A stretch of DNA of 64,000 nucleotides. It comes from a virus. This document shows positions 8,225 through 15,914 of this stretch, in pieces. Under the pieces are notes generated by a model. It was given only the letters and a program-made list of their open reading frames with translations. It ran no database searches and was not told where the DNA came from. The DNA lies in IMG/VR virus record IMGVR_UViG_3300045973_000093, positions 1 through 64,000 of that record, one strand, 5' to 3'. The translations under genes were made by a program, and so were the position numbers. The stretch's first letter is position 1; every line of letters begins with the position of its first letter.

Positions 8225-9118
8225 ATGCTTGACGCATTCCACACGCCATCACCGACAGTAGGTGATGTTCAGACGTTCATCGGCAACGCTACTGCTGTCG
8301 GAGCCTGCAATATGGTGTGGGCAAAACCTCGTGGCATATCTATGGTGTACATGATGGCACTAGGCTGCGGGGGCAATGGCACAGCGGCGACTGCGGGCGC
8401 TACATCGGCTGGAGGAGTCGGCGGAGGAGGCGGAGCAGCTGGCTCACTACTGATACCTGCAAAGTTTTTGCCAGATGTACTTTACGTAATGGCTGGTGCT
8501 GGTGGCGCTGGGTCTGCTCTCCCGACTCTAATTGCCGTAAAGCCTAACGGCGCAACCTATAACAGCGTCCCAGTAGCAGGGGACATATTCCTATATGCTG
8601 GCGGTGCTATTGGGAATGCCACTACTGCTGGCGTTGCTGGCACAACGTCTACGGCTGCTCTAGCCGCTAGGGGCATTTACGTATTTGTTCCGGGTTCGGC
8701 GGGGGGTGCGGCTGGCGCAGCTACGGGTACAGCGGGTAGCGCAGGGTCTACTAACGGGGTGTTTACCAGCGGCGGTGGCGGTGGTGGTGGCATGTCTGCG
8801 ACTGTTGCAGCCGCTGGGGGAGCAGGCGGCAATCAGACAATATCCCAATACACCATACCTGCTGGCGGTGCTGCTGGCACTTCTGCTGTTGCCGGGGGTG
8901 CTGGTGGGGTTGGCCTTAGCATGCTTGACCTCGCCTACTTTAGTGCTGGCGGTGGGGGCGGAGCCGGGTTCCCAACTGCTACTGCATCTGCTGGTGGCGC
9001 TGGCGGAAATGGCGGTTATGGGTGCGGTGGCGGTGGCGGTGGTGCGGCGGTGACTGGACAGACCGTAGGCGCAGCCGGAAAAGGTGGCCCCGGTCTGGTA
9101 ATCATCACCTGCTGGTGA
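8225..9118 (+). CDS. Glycine-rich tail-fibre tip / adhesin-like protein
   Basis: 297 aa. After a 65-residue N-terminal part it is dominated by runs of Gly and Ala (GGVGGGGGAAG, GGGGGGGMS, AGGGGGAGF, GGNGGYGCGGGGGGAAV), giving about six glycine-rich stretches separated by short variable loops. That is the layout of glycine-rich phage adhesins, in which polyglycine strands pack as a scaffold for receptor-specific loops. It ends with a PGLVIITCW strand also common in glycine-rich phage tip proteins. It sits among LamG fibres, so it is a strong host-range candidate. Confidence 0.75.
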   Translation: MLDAFHTPSPTVGDVQTFIGNATAVGACNMVWAKPRGISMVYMMALGCGGNGTAATAGATSAGGVGGGGGAAGSLLIPAKFLPDVLYVMAGAGGAGSALPTLIAVKPNGATYNSVPVAGDIFLYAGGAIGNATTAGVAGTTSTAALAARGIYVFVPGSAGGAAGAATGTAGSAGSTNGVFTSGGGGGGGMSATVAAAGGAGGNQTISQYTIPAGGAAGTSAVAGGAGGVGLSMLDLAYFSAGGGGGAGFPTATASAGGAGGNGGYGCGGGGGGAAVTGQTVGAAGKGGPGLVIITCW

Positions 9119-9121
9119 ACC

Positions 9122-9283
9122 ATGCGCTTTGTCCTCGCTGCCTTACTCACAGCCTGCTCTGTACCTGCACCTGACTACTGTGTAGCGTACAAGGATGGGC
9201 GCTGTGTGGCGTGGACTATAGGCTCTGACCGACGCCCGAGTGAATCCGATCTCGACTATTTGACGCGCAAGCAGGAGAAGTAA
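9122..9283 (+). CDS. 53-aa putative lipoprotein
   Basis: This short frame fills the only gap in the fibre cluster. It begins MRFVLAALLTACS: a two-residue n-region, hydrophobic core and an LTAC lipobox with the lipidated Cys at 12. The mature part has about 42 residues, with further Cys at 20 and 27, and is charged at the C-terminus (YLTRKQEK). Its start follows the previous stop by 3 bases and its stop is followed directly by the next ATG. In phage T5 a small lipoprotein gene (llp) sits beside the receptor-binding gene and blocks the receptor; that role here is only an analogy from position. Confidence 0.6.
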   Translation: MRFVLAALLTACSVPAPDYCVAYKDGRCVAWTIGSDRRPSESDLDYLTRKQEK

Positions 9284-11968
9284 ATGCTCGGCTTCGACGC
9301 ACTCTCAGCACTGCCCTTAGGCGCAGCAGCCGCGCTGCCAGTCAAGGCGCTCGCGTCCGCAGCTACCTCCGTAGCCTCTGCGACCGTCGCACTGAACTCC
9401 GTAGGTGCTGGCGGTACGACCGTCACATTGGCGTCGGCAGCACTCGTCGTAGCGACCTCTGCGTCCGCAGTCAACAGCGTCGGCGCGGTAACTGATACGC
9501 TGGCCTCCGCAGCCGTCGCTCAGTCGTCGGCCACCTCAGCACTCGTAAGCACAATACCTCTCGCCTCGGCGGCGACGGTCTCTTCGACAGCCACTACCTC
9601 AGTCAACGAAGTCGTGCGCATGCTCAGCGCAGCGAACGTGGTCAGCACGTCCGCTATCACGACCCTCGTCGATACCATACCTCTGGCCTCGGCTGCTGCG
9701 TCTTCTGCATCCTCCGCTTCGGACATAAGCACCAGCGCTTCGGTCGTGGACACTCTGGCCTCCGCTGCGACGGTCCAGGCCACCGCCACCTCGGCTCTGG
9801 TCAGCACGATCCCTCTGGCCTCTGCTGCTACTGCCACAGCGGCCACGACCTCTGCGGTCAGCAAGACCGTGCCTCTGGCCTCCGCTGCTACGGCGCAGGC
9901 TGCGTCCACCTCGGCCACGACCGCGACCGTACCGCTGGCCTCCGCTGCCACAGTCTCCTCGACCGCGAACGTAGCGATCAACGAGGTAGTGCTCATGCTG
10001 AGCGCTGCGAACGTCGTCAGCACGTCCGCGCTCACTGCACTTATCGATACGATCCCGCTGGCCTCCGCTGCGTCTGCGCAAGCCTCCAGCACTATGGCGC
10101 TGAGCGTCGTCACACCCGGCTCTGCGACCCTCGCAGCGAGCGCCACAGTCGCTGCTTCCACGACCTCCGCGCTGCTCGACACGATACCTCTGGCCTCGGC
10201 TGCTACGGTCCAGGCCGGTAGCACTTCCGCACTCACTGATGTCATACCTCTGGCCTCCGCCGCTACGGTGTCGTCTGCTGCGTTTGTAGCGATTAACGAG
10301 GTCGTGCAGATGCTCACCGCTGCGGCGGTGGTCAGCACAGCGAACGCTGGTCAGCTTGTAGACACGATTCCGCTGGCCTCAGCGGCTGCGGCTACGTCCT
10401 CGTCCACGACGGCGCTCACCACCGCTGCGCCCGCAGCCGCGACCCTCGCAGCAACCGCTACAGCCTCGGCATCTGCCACCTCGGCGCTGGTCAACACGGT
10501 CGCGCTGACGAATCTTGCCGACCCATACTTCAGCGCGGTCTCGCTGCTGGTGCATGGAGACGGTGGAATCGCGGATAGCTCGCCCACTCCAAACACATTC
10601 TCAGTGTTCGGGGCGTCGCAGGCGAGCACCACACAGTCGAAGTTTGGCGGATCGTCGATTTCGCTCGATGGCACTACGTCTTACTTCACCACGCCGTCGC
10701 CTGCGGGCGGCGCGTTCGATATAGGCACAGGGGACTTCACGGCGGAAGCGTGGTACTTCACCAATAGCACGTCTGCCGACCAAGCCATCCTCACGGTGGC
10801 CAAACCGACAGTCGCCAACGGGGTGACTGATCTGGCATGGGGCGTTCACCACCTCGGAACTGCGGTGGCAGGGAAAGTACGGGCGTTCATCTACTCTGGC
10901 GCTACGTCGTACACCGTAGACTCCCTGGCCGCGCTTTCTGCCAGCACGTGGTATCACATCGCCATAGTCCGCGCATCCGGGGTGCTGGCTCTGTACATCA
11001 ACGGCGTGCGTCAGGGCACGGTAGCTGCTGCGGGTGCCGCCAGCACGGGCGCGGGATTCGAGTTCCGCGTGGGCCGGTACGACTCCGCAACCACCCGATA
11101 CCTCAATGGATATGTCGACGATATACGGGTAACCAAGAACGTAGCCCGGTACACCGGTGCTACGCTCACGCCACCATTAGCTGCACTACCGGGCGCAGGG
11201 GTGTTCCTAGCTAGCAACGCGACTGCGACCTCCGCGCTGAACTCTGCGGGCATTACGCTGAAGGACTTGGCCTCTGCTGCTGCCGCGCAGTCATCGTCCA
11301 CATCGTCTCTGCTCGATACGATCCCGCTGGCCTCCGCTGCGGCGGCTGCGGCGGCTACTACGTCCGTTGTCTCCACGGCAGGCAACGTCCAACTAGCCTC
11401 GGCGGCTACCGCCTCTGCCACGGCAACTGTGGCCGTCACGACAAGCCGCTCGCTGGCTGCAAGCGCCACTGCTGTCGCCAGCACGACCTCGGCGCTTAAG
11501 AGCACGATACCGCTGGCCGCAGCCGCTACGGCTTCGTCGACCGCCACCTCGAACATCGTCGACACCACGAAGCTAGCAAGTGCTGCGACCGCAGCCTCGA
11601 CCGCAACCTCGCTGATCACGTCCTCCACACCGAAGCCGCTGGCCTCCAGTGCTGCGGCGAACACCGCTGCGAGCGTAAGTCTCTTCATCGCGAAGCAGCT
11701 CTCCGTGGCCGCTGCGGCCCAAGCCTCTGTCACGACGAGCCTCACCCTTGCCAAGCTGATGGCCTCGGTGGCGTCTGCACAGGCGCAGGCATCGGCAGAC
11801 TTGAAGGTGTTCCTGTCGTACGTACCGGACGTGCGCCGTGGCTATCTGATCCCGCCGGAGGTGCGCACGTATTTGATCCCGGCAGAAGCGCGTTATGTAG
11901 CCGTAACGGCAGAGTCCAGGCGGGTATTAGTGGCGCGGGAGACCAGATCATTGGCCTCGCTAATCTAA
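9284..11968 (+). CDS. Repetitive Ala/Ser/Thr fibre protein with one LamG domain
   Basis: 894 aa. Residues 30-410 and 640-830 are built of a 20-residue repeat of the form LASAAT-x5-TSALxxTIP, about 60 bp in DNA, with inserted NEVVxMLSAANVVSTSA units. Residues about 413-635 form a LamG domain (LLVHGDGG, KFGGSSISLDG, FDIGTGDFTAEAWYF, HIAIVRASG, LYINGVRQG, YVDDIRVTKNVARYTG). The C-terminus has a duplicated GYLIPPEVRTYLIPAEAR motif seen at the ends of phage fibre proteins. Probably a long flexible or trimeric fibre. The high-GC repeats create many spurious antisense frames. Confidence 0.8.
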   Translation: MLGFDALSALPLGAAAALPVKALASAATSVASATVALNSVGAGGTTVTLASAALVVATSASAVNSVGAVTDTLASAAVAQSSATSALVSTIPLASAATVSSTATTSVNEVVRMLSAANVVSTSAITTLVDTIPLASAAASSASSASDISTSASVVDTLASAATVQATATSALVSTIPLASAATATAATTSAVSKTVPLASAATAQAASTSATTATVPLASAATVSSTANVAINEVVLMLSAANVVSTSALTALIDTIPLASAASAQASSTMALSVVTPGSATLAASATVAASTTSALLDTIPLASAATVQAGSTSALTDVIPLASAATVSSAAFVAINEVVQMLTAAAVVSTANAGQLVDTIPLASAAAATSSSTTALTTAAPAAATLAATATASASATSALVNTVALTNLADPYFSAVSLLVHGDGGIADSSPTPNTFSVFGASQASTTQSKFGGSSISLDGTTSYFTTPSPAGGAFDIGTGDFTAEAWYFTNSTSADQAILTVAKPTVANGVTDLAWGVHHLGTAVAGKVRAFIYSGATSYTVDSLAALSASTWYHIAIVRASGVLALYINGVRQGTVAAAGAASTGAGFEFRVGRYDSATTRYLNGYVDDIRVTKNVARYTGATLTPPLAALPGAGVFLASNATATSALNSAGITLKDLASAAAAQSSSTSSLLDTIPLASAAAAAAATTSVVSTAGNVQLASAATASATATVAVTTSRSLAASATAVASTTSALKSTIPLAAAATASSTATSNIVDTTKLASAATAASTATSLITSSTPKPLASSAAANTAASVSLFIAKQLSVAAAAQASVTTSLTLAKLMASVASAQAQASADLKVFLSYVPDVRRGYLIPPEVRTYLIPAEARYVAVTAESRRVLVARETRSLASLI

Positions 11969-11990
11969 CGGTCTCTAAGCTAAAATCTAA
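11964..11990 (+). promoter_or_regulatory. Triple phased TCTAA repeat
   Basis: TCTAA occurs at 11964, 11974 and 11986, the first two exactly 10 bp apart. It begins over the stop of the fibre gene and ends 2 bases before the next ATG, which lacks a normal Shine-Dalgarno sequence. TAAAAT (11981-11986) could be a -10 box. Confidence 0.5.
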
Positions 11991-11992
11991 AC

Positions 11993-13228
11993 ATGACTAC
12001 AGCCAAGCCCGTCAAGTTGGGACCGTTCCTCGGGATCAACAACAAACTCCCTGCGGAGAAGCTCAAGCTACCGCAGGAGCAGGGCGCTTTTGTCCGCGAC
12101 GCGGTCAACGTAGATCTAACGTCCTCTGGCACGTTTCAGCGCAGACCCGGCTACGCCAAGGTCGTCACCGGAAGCACGATGCGCTCGCTGTACGCCCCGC
12201 TGAATAGCGAAGTGGGTTTCTACGCTGACGGCTCGACGCTGTTCCGCTACAACGGCGCTTCGGCCACTCCAGTCGGCGTGCTATCAGACGCGCACTCGGA
12301 TGTGACCTACGCAGACACGCCGCTGGGAATTATCTGGTCCGACAACGTCAGCATTCGTCTGGTCTCAGGCACTGTGTCCACTCCCGTAGTGCCGGACGTA
12401 CCGAACCCAGTGCCTGTGGTCACTGTCGCCGACGGCGGCGCGTTAAAGGCCGGTGTGTACTCCGTTGCGTTCGCAGCTACGAACAGCTCTGGGCAGCGCT
12501 CTGCGCTCTCTGGTTTTCAACGCGTAGAGTCGCTGGCCGAGGGGCGTATCCAGATTGCGCTGCCCTCGAACCACGCCCAACTCGCAGTCTTCGTTTCTGA
12601 TGCTGATGGGGCGATCCTCTACAACACCGCGACCATTCCTGCGTCGGCTACGGGCACGTTCACCATCAGCGCCGTGAACCGCGACGGCGAACCAGTGCCA
12701 GCCACCTACGAAGCACCGCTACCTGCTGGCGCACTGGCTTACTACCGTGGGCGGCTGCTCTCTGCCGTCGGCAACTACATCTATTACTCGCAGCCGTATC
12801 AGTACGGTGTATATCGCCCAGCTTCGGACTTCATCGCGCTCGACGGTCCTGTGATGCTGTGCAAGCCCACCCAGACCGGGGTCTATCTAGCCACAGCCAA
12901 CGACACGTGGTTCCTTGACGGCAACGATGTAGCCACCGCAGAGCTGAAGCCGTTGGCCCCGTACGGCGCAATTCCAGGCACTGTGGTCGATGAGCCGAAC
13001 GCGCTCAACGCCTTCTGGATGTCACCTCGCGGCATCGTCCACACGAAGGACGACAACACCATAGAACTCAAGCAGGACGCGAACATCGCGTTCGGCAAGG
13101 CCGACACCGGCGCAACCATGTACCGCGAAGAGAACGGGCTAAGCCAAGTTGTTTCGGTGCTCACCAACGTCGTGCCTAGTGGTGCGGCTTCAGCGTCCAG
13201 CTACATGGATGCAACCACTGTTAATTAG
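11993..13228 (+). CDS. Tail nozzle/stopper-type protein
   Basis: 411 aa. The N-terminal pattern FLGINNKLPAEKL...AVNVDLTSSGTFQRRPGY is common to podovirus tail-tube (nozzle) and DNA-stabilising proteins, which follow the connector and seal packaged DNA. The rest alternates beta strands with repeated 'LYxPLNS/YADGSTLFRYNG' type motifs suggesting a beta-propeller-like body. It has no obvious Shine-Dalgarno sequence but is preceded directly by the phased repeat. A hub or appendage function is the alternative. Confidence 0.6.
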   Translation: MTTAKPVKLGPFLGINNKLPAEKLKLPQEQGAFVRDAVNVDLTSSGTFQRRPGYAKVVTGSTMRSLYAPLNSEVGFYADGSTLFRYNGASATPVGVLSDAHSDVTYADTPLGIIWSDNVSIRLVSGTVSTPVVPDVPNPVPVVTVADGGALKAGVYSVAFAATNSSGQRSALSGFQRVESLAEGRIQIALPSNHAQLAVFVSDADGAILYNTATIPASATGTFTISAVNRDGEPVPATYEAPLPAGALAYYRGRLLSAVGNYIYYSQPYQYGVYRPASDFIALDGPVMLCKPTQTGVYLATANDTWFLDGNDVATAELKPLAPYGAIPGTVVDEPNALNAFWMSPRGIVHTKDDNTIELKQDANIAFGKADTGATMYREENGLSQVVSVLTNVVPSGAASASSYMDATTVN

Positions 13229-13237
13229 GAGTCCATC

Positions 13238-13735
13238 ATGGAGCACGCAACAGCAGGATTCACCTATTTGATCGAGACGGTCAAAGACGGTGTGGTCGTT
13301 GATTCGGAGATCGTTCACAACCTGATCCCAATCGAGGGCATCAACTATCTCATCAGCGCGGGCATGAAGGGCGGTTCGCCCTATTCGAGCTGGTACATCG
13401 GCGTGTACGAGGGCAACTACACGCCTCAGTCACTAGACACCGCAGCGACGTTCACTACTGCTGCTACTGAGAGCGTCGCCTACGTCGAGACTGCGCGTCA
13501 AGCACTCACCCTCGGCACTGTGGCTGGCGGCTCAGTAGATAACACCGCGAACCAAGCTGTCTTCACCGGCAACACGAACGGCAAGGTGATCTATGGCGGC
13601 TTCGTGTCGTCAATCCCCACCAAGAACGCAGCCTCCGGGGTGCTGCTCTCTGCCGTGCGCTTCTCTTCCCCCAAGACCCTTGATGCCGGCACGTTGCTCC
13701 GCGTGACTGCTGGCTTCGCCATCGCTTCCAACTAA
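13238..13735 (+). CDS. Conserved phage appendage protein
   Basis: 165 aa with RBS TAGGAG. The stretch VVDSEIVHNLIPIEGINYLISAGMKGGSPYSSWYIGVYEGNYTPQ is a recurrent pattern in small phage structural proteins near tail genes; its biochemical role is not known. The following 100 residues are Ala/Thr/Gly rich and beta-like. It is likely co-transcribed with the next gene. Confidence 0.65.
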   Translation: MEHATAGFTYLIETVKDGVVVDSEIVHNLIPIEGINYLISAGMKGGSPYSSWYIGVYEGNYTPQSLDTAATFTTAATESVAYVETARQALTLGTVAGGSVDNTANQAVFTGNTNGKVIYGGFVSSIPTKNAASGVLLSAVRFSSPKTLDAGTLLRVTAGFAIASN

Positions 13736-13746
13736 GGAGAACTTCC

Positions 13747-14181
13747 ATGACTGTAAAAACTTCCACCGGCCTGCGCAACGCGATGCTGGACACCGGCTCG
13801 TTCAAGGGCACGATGGCAACCGCCAAGCTGATGATCTACTCAGGCACAGCCCCTGCGGATGCTGACGCAGCCACTACTGGCACGCTGCTCTGCACCGTGA
13901 CCGGCCCCACCGCTGCGGCTCTGGCATGGGACACTTCGGCTCTGGGCGGCGTGATCTCCAAGTCGCCGAGCCAGACATGGTCGGGCACTTGCAGCGCGGG
14001 CACTGCGGGCTACTACCGCGTCGTGAACTCCGCCGACACGGGCGCTTCGAGCACAACCCAGCCCCGCATCCAAGGTACGGTGGACGTAGCCGGTGCCGAC
14101 CTGAACCTGTCCAGCACGACCTTCGCTGGCGGTGCTACGCAGACCATCGACTACTACTCCGTCGCTCTGCCCACGGGTTAA
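13747..14181 (+). CDS. Conserved phage appendage protein
   Basis: 144 aa with RBS AAGGAG. It starts KTSTGLRNAMLDTGSFKGTM, a helix often seen at the start of small phage appendage proteins, followed by a beta-rich, Thr/Gly-rich body ending DYYSVALPTG. It is the last gene before a strong terminator. Function not recognised beyond a probable structural role. Confidence 0.6.
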   Translation: MTVKTSTGLRNAMLDTGSFKGTMATAKLMIYSGTAPADADAATTGTLLCTVTGPTAAALAWDTSALGGVISKSPSQTWSGTCSAGTAGYYRVVNSADTGASSTTQPRIQGTVDVAGADLNLSSTTFAGGATQTIDYYSVALPTG

Positions 14182-14201
14182 TCGCCGGTCGTTGAAACAC
14201 G

Positions 14202-14235
14202 GGTCGGCGTACTCAGTGCGTCGGCCTTTTCTTTT
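14202..14235 (+). terminator. Rho-independent terminator
   Basis: An 11-pair stem (GGTCGGCGTAC with GTGCGTCGGCC, including three G-T wobbles) with a TCA loop, followed by TTTTCTTTT. The T-tract runs straight into the RBS GGAGG of the next gene. Confidence 0.85.
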
Positions 14236-14246
14236 GGAGGTAGGTC

Positions 14247-15275
14247 GTGACAATCGCATTCACCATCGTTGCTAATCAGGACTACCTCGGTGGCGGGACG
14301 TTCAACAACGCCTCGTTCGGTAACGGTGGATACATTTCTGGGTACGGGGTCACGGCATACCCCGGAACCAACACTGGTGGGTCGGGCGGCTCGCTGACGC
14401 TCATAGGTAACTGCACACCCGGCGGCTTCTACATGGGGAGTACAGGTAACACGTTTGTGGCCGCTCTCGGCAGCGGGGTGGGTTATGACGTAGCTATTTA
14501 CAACAACATAGATACTTCCGCCTACGTGAATGACGTGTGGCCGGATGAAAACCAATACTTTGAAATAGTCTCCGGCGGGTCCGCACCAGTCATCACTACG
14601 GCTCTCGGTGTCGTCGTCCACCTGACCCTAGTCCCCGACTCCGCGTTCGTCACGACGTGGGATAGCTCCGGCACGGATGCTGGCAGGCCATTCGGCTTCA
14701 GACTCGCGCAAGCGACGTGGCCCACTGCCCCCGCTGTTTCAGGTGTTGCCGAGGTCGCCGTAGTTATAAGCGACTTCATCGGTGACGCTGGGACTCTCCG
14801 GTTAGGGTTTCGCGACACTGCGACCGGTGCGTGGACGACTGTTAACTACGGCGGGTCGTACGCAGGGCCGGGGTACTACGGTAAAAACTGGAGCATCGGT
14901 GTCACCCAAGGGTACGTTGATCAGTACCCCGACATGCAGACTTGGGGGAGCATGAACGACAACTACTTTGTGCTCGTACTGCACCGGCGAGATGACCTGG
15001 GATTGTTTGATGTCCTCACGTTCGACCTCACCACGCACGCAATAGTCGCCAGCGAGCGAAACTTCGCCGCTGTCCCGACCACGTACGTCAACGCGTTCGG
15101 CTCGTTCGCATTCGACACAGCGATAAATATCGACACCACCGCGCACGTAACCACCGAGCACTACTTCCTGAACGTGGGGCATACCGCAGTATGGCCCCCT
15201 TCCACGAACACTTCCCGCACACCGGTCTCGGTGTACTGGGAGAGCATCTCCAAATGTACTGAGTACAACTTGTAG
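14247..15275 (+). CDS. Tail/appendage protein, first member of a duplicated pair
   Basis: 342 aa with a GTG start 6 nt after GGAGG. It is rich in Gly, Thr, Tyr and Trp and beta-like throughout. It begins MTIAFTIVA and ends TPVSVYWESISKCTEYNL; the next gene begins MTVASIILT and ends TSVYWDCLSRCTEYSV, and the DNA around both starts is nearly the same (GGTCGTGACA(A/G)TCGCAT). The two are therefore related at both ends but differ in the middle. Function unknown. A terminator directly upstream suggests a separately expressed insertion. Confidence 0.65.
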   Translation: MTIAFTIVANQDYLGGGTFNNASFGNGGYISGYGVTAYPGTNTGGSGGSLTLIGNCTPGGFYMGSTGNTFVAALGSGVGYDVAIYNNIDTSAYVNDVWPDENQYFEIVSGGSAPVITTALGVVVHLTLVPDSAFVTTWDSSGTDAGRPFGFRLAQATWPTAPAVSGVAEVAVVISDFIGDAGTLRLGFRDTATGAWTTVNYGGSYAGPGYYGKNWSIGVTQGYVDQYPDMQTWGSMNDNYFVLVLHRRDDLGLFDVLTFDLTTHAIVASERNFAAVPTTYVNAFGSFAFDTAINIDTTAHVTTEHYFLNVGHTAVWPPSTNTSRTPVSVYWESISKCTEYNL

Positions 15276-15287
15276 GAGACCAAGGTC

Positions 15288-15914
15288 GTGACAGTCGCAT
15301 CAATAATACTGACCACCATAGAGAGCGTAGGCACGGATAACATTATCTGGGAGCACTACGAGACGACTGTGGTCGTCAACGGCTCGACCATATACAGCTA
15401 CTACGGACAGACGCCAGTACCTAACCCAGCATACGACGGCTCACTGCGCGGGTTTAGCTGGTCGGAGCCTGTGCCGCCGCCGTACAACACGGGGTACCCA
15501 ACCGGTCCATGCTACCGCTCTGGGAGCCAGATTGCTCGGACAGGCAGTACGGTATGTGTGCAGTTCCCGTCGCTTGGCGACAGCAGCGTGTGGGTGTACG
15601 CAATGTGGGACTACATCGACCTGTTGTTGACCACCGCAATTGATCCTAACGGCAACTACATCCTAGACACGCCCTGTTTGACGGGAACCACTACAGGCCC
15701 AGCCACTACCTTAATGTCCCCAGCGGGCGTTGTAGTTGACTTCTCCAATGCGCTGACCGGGACTTACCATGAGTACGATCTCCGTGCATCCCAGCACGAG
15801 ATGCGATACACCACGTCGTTCACCGTACCGCTTTCGGGTGGGAGCGGTATCGTCGGGAACCCAACCAGCGTGTATTGGGACTGCTTGTCCCGCTGCACCG
15901 AGTACAGCGTATGA
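15288..15914 (+). CDS. Tail/appendage protein, second member of the duplicated pair
   Basis: 208 aa with a GTG start and GGAG upstream. It shares its N-terminal nine-residue pattern and its C-terminal (T)SVYWxxxSxCTEY tag with the preceding gene, while the centre (Pro/Tyr/Thr rich) is different. The last codons overlap the next start (ATGA), tying it to the Asp-box gene. A common attachment or chaperone-recognition tag at the C-terminus is a reasonable inference. Confidence 0.62.
   Translation: MTVASIILTTIESVGTDNIIWEHYETTVVVNGSTIYSYYGQTPVPNPAYDGSLRGFSWSEPVPPPYNTGYPTGPCYRSGSQIARTGSTVCVQFPSLGDSSVWVYAMWDYIDLLLTTAIDPNGNYILDTPCLTGTTTGPATTLMSPAGVVVDFSNALTGTYHEYDLRASQHEMRYTTSFTVPLSGGSGIVGNPTSVYWDCLSRCTEYSV

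Noticed and set aside
9520-10338. Minus-strand Ala/Val-rich frame opposite the fibre repeat
   Set aside because: It mirrors the Ala/Ser/Thr repeat codons and has no independent start signal.
9284-11968. Diversity-generating retroelement target in the fibre gene
   Set aside because: No reverse transcriptase gene and no template/variable repeat pair are seen; the repeats are simple tandem codons.
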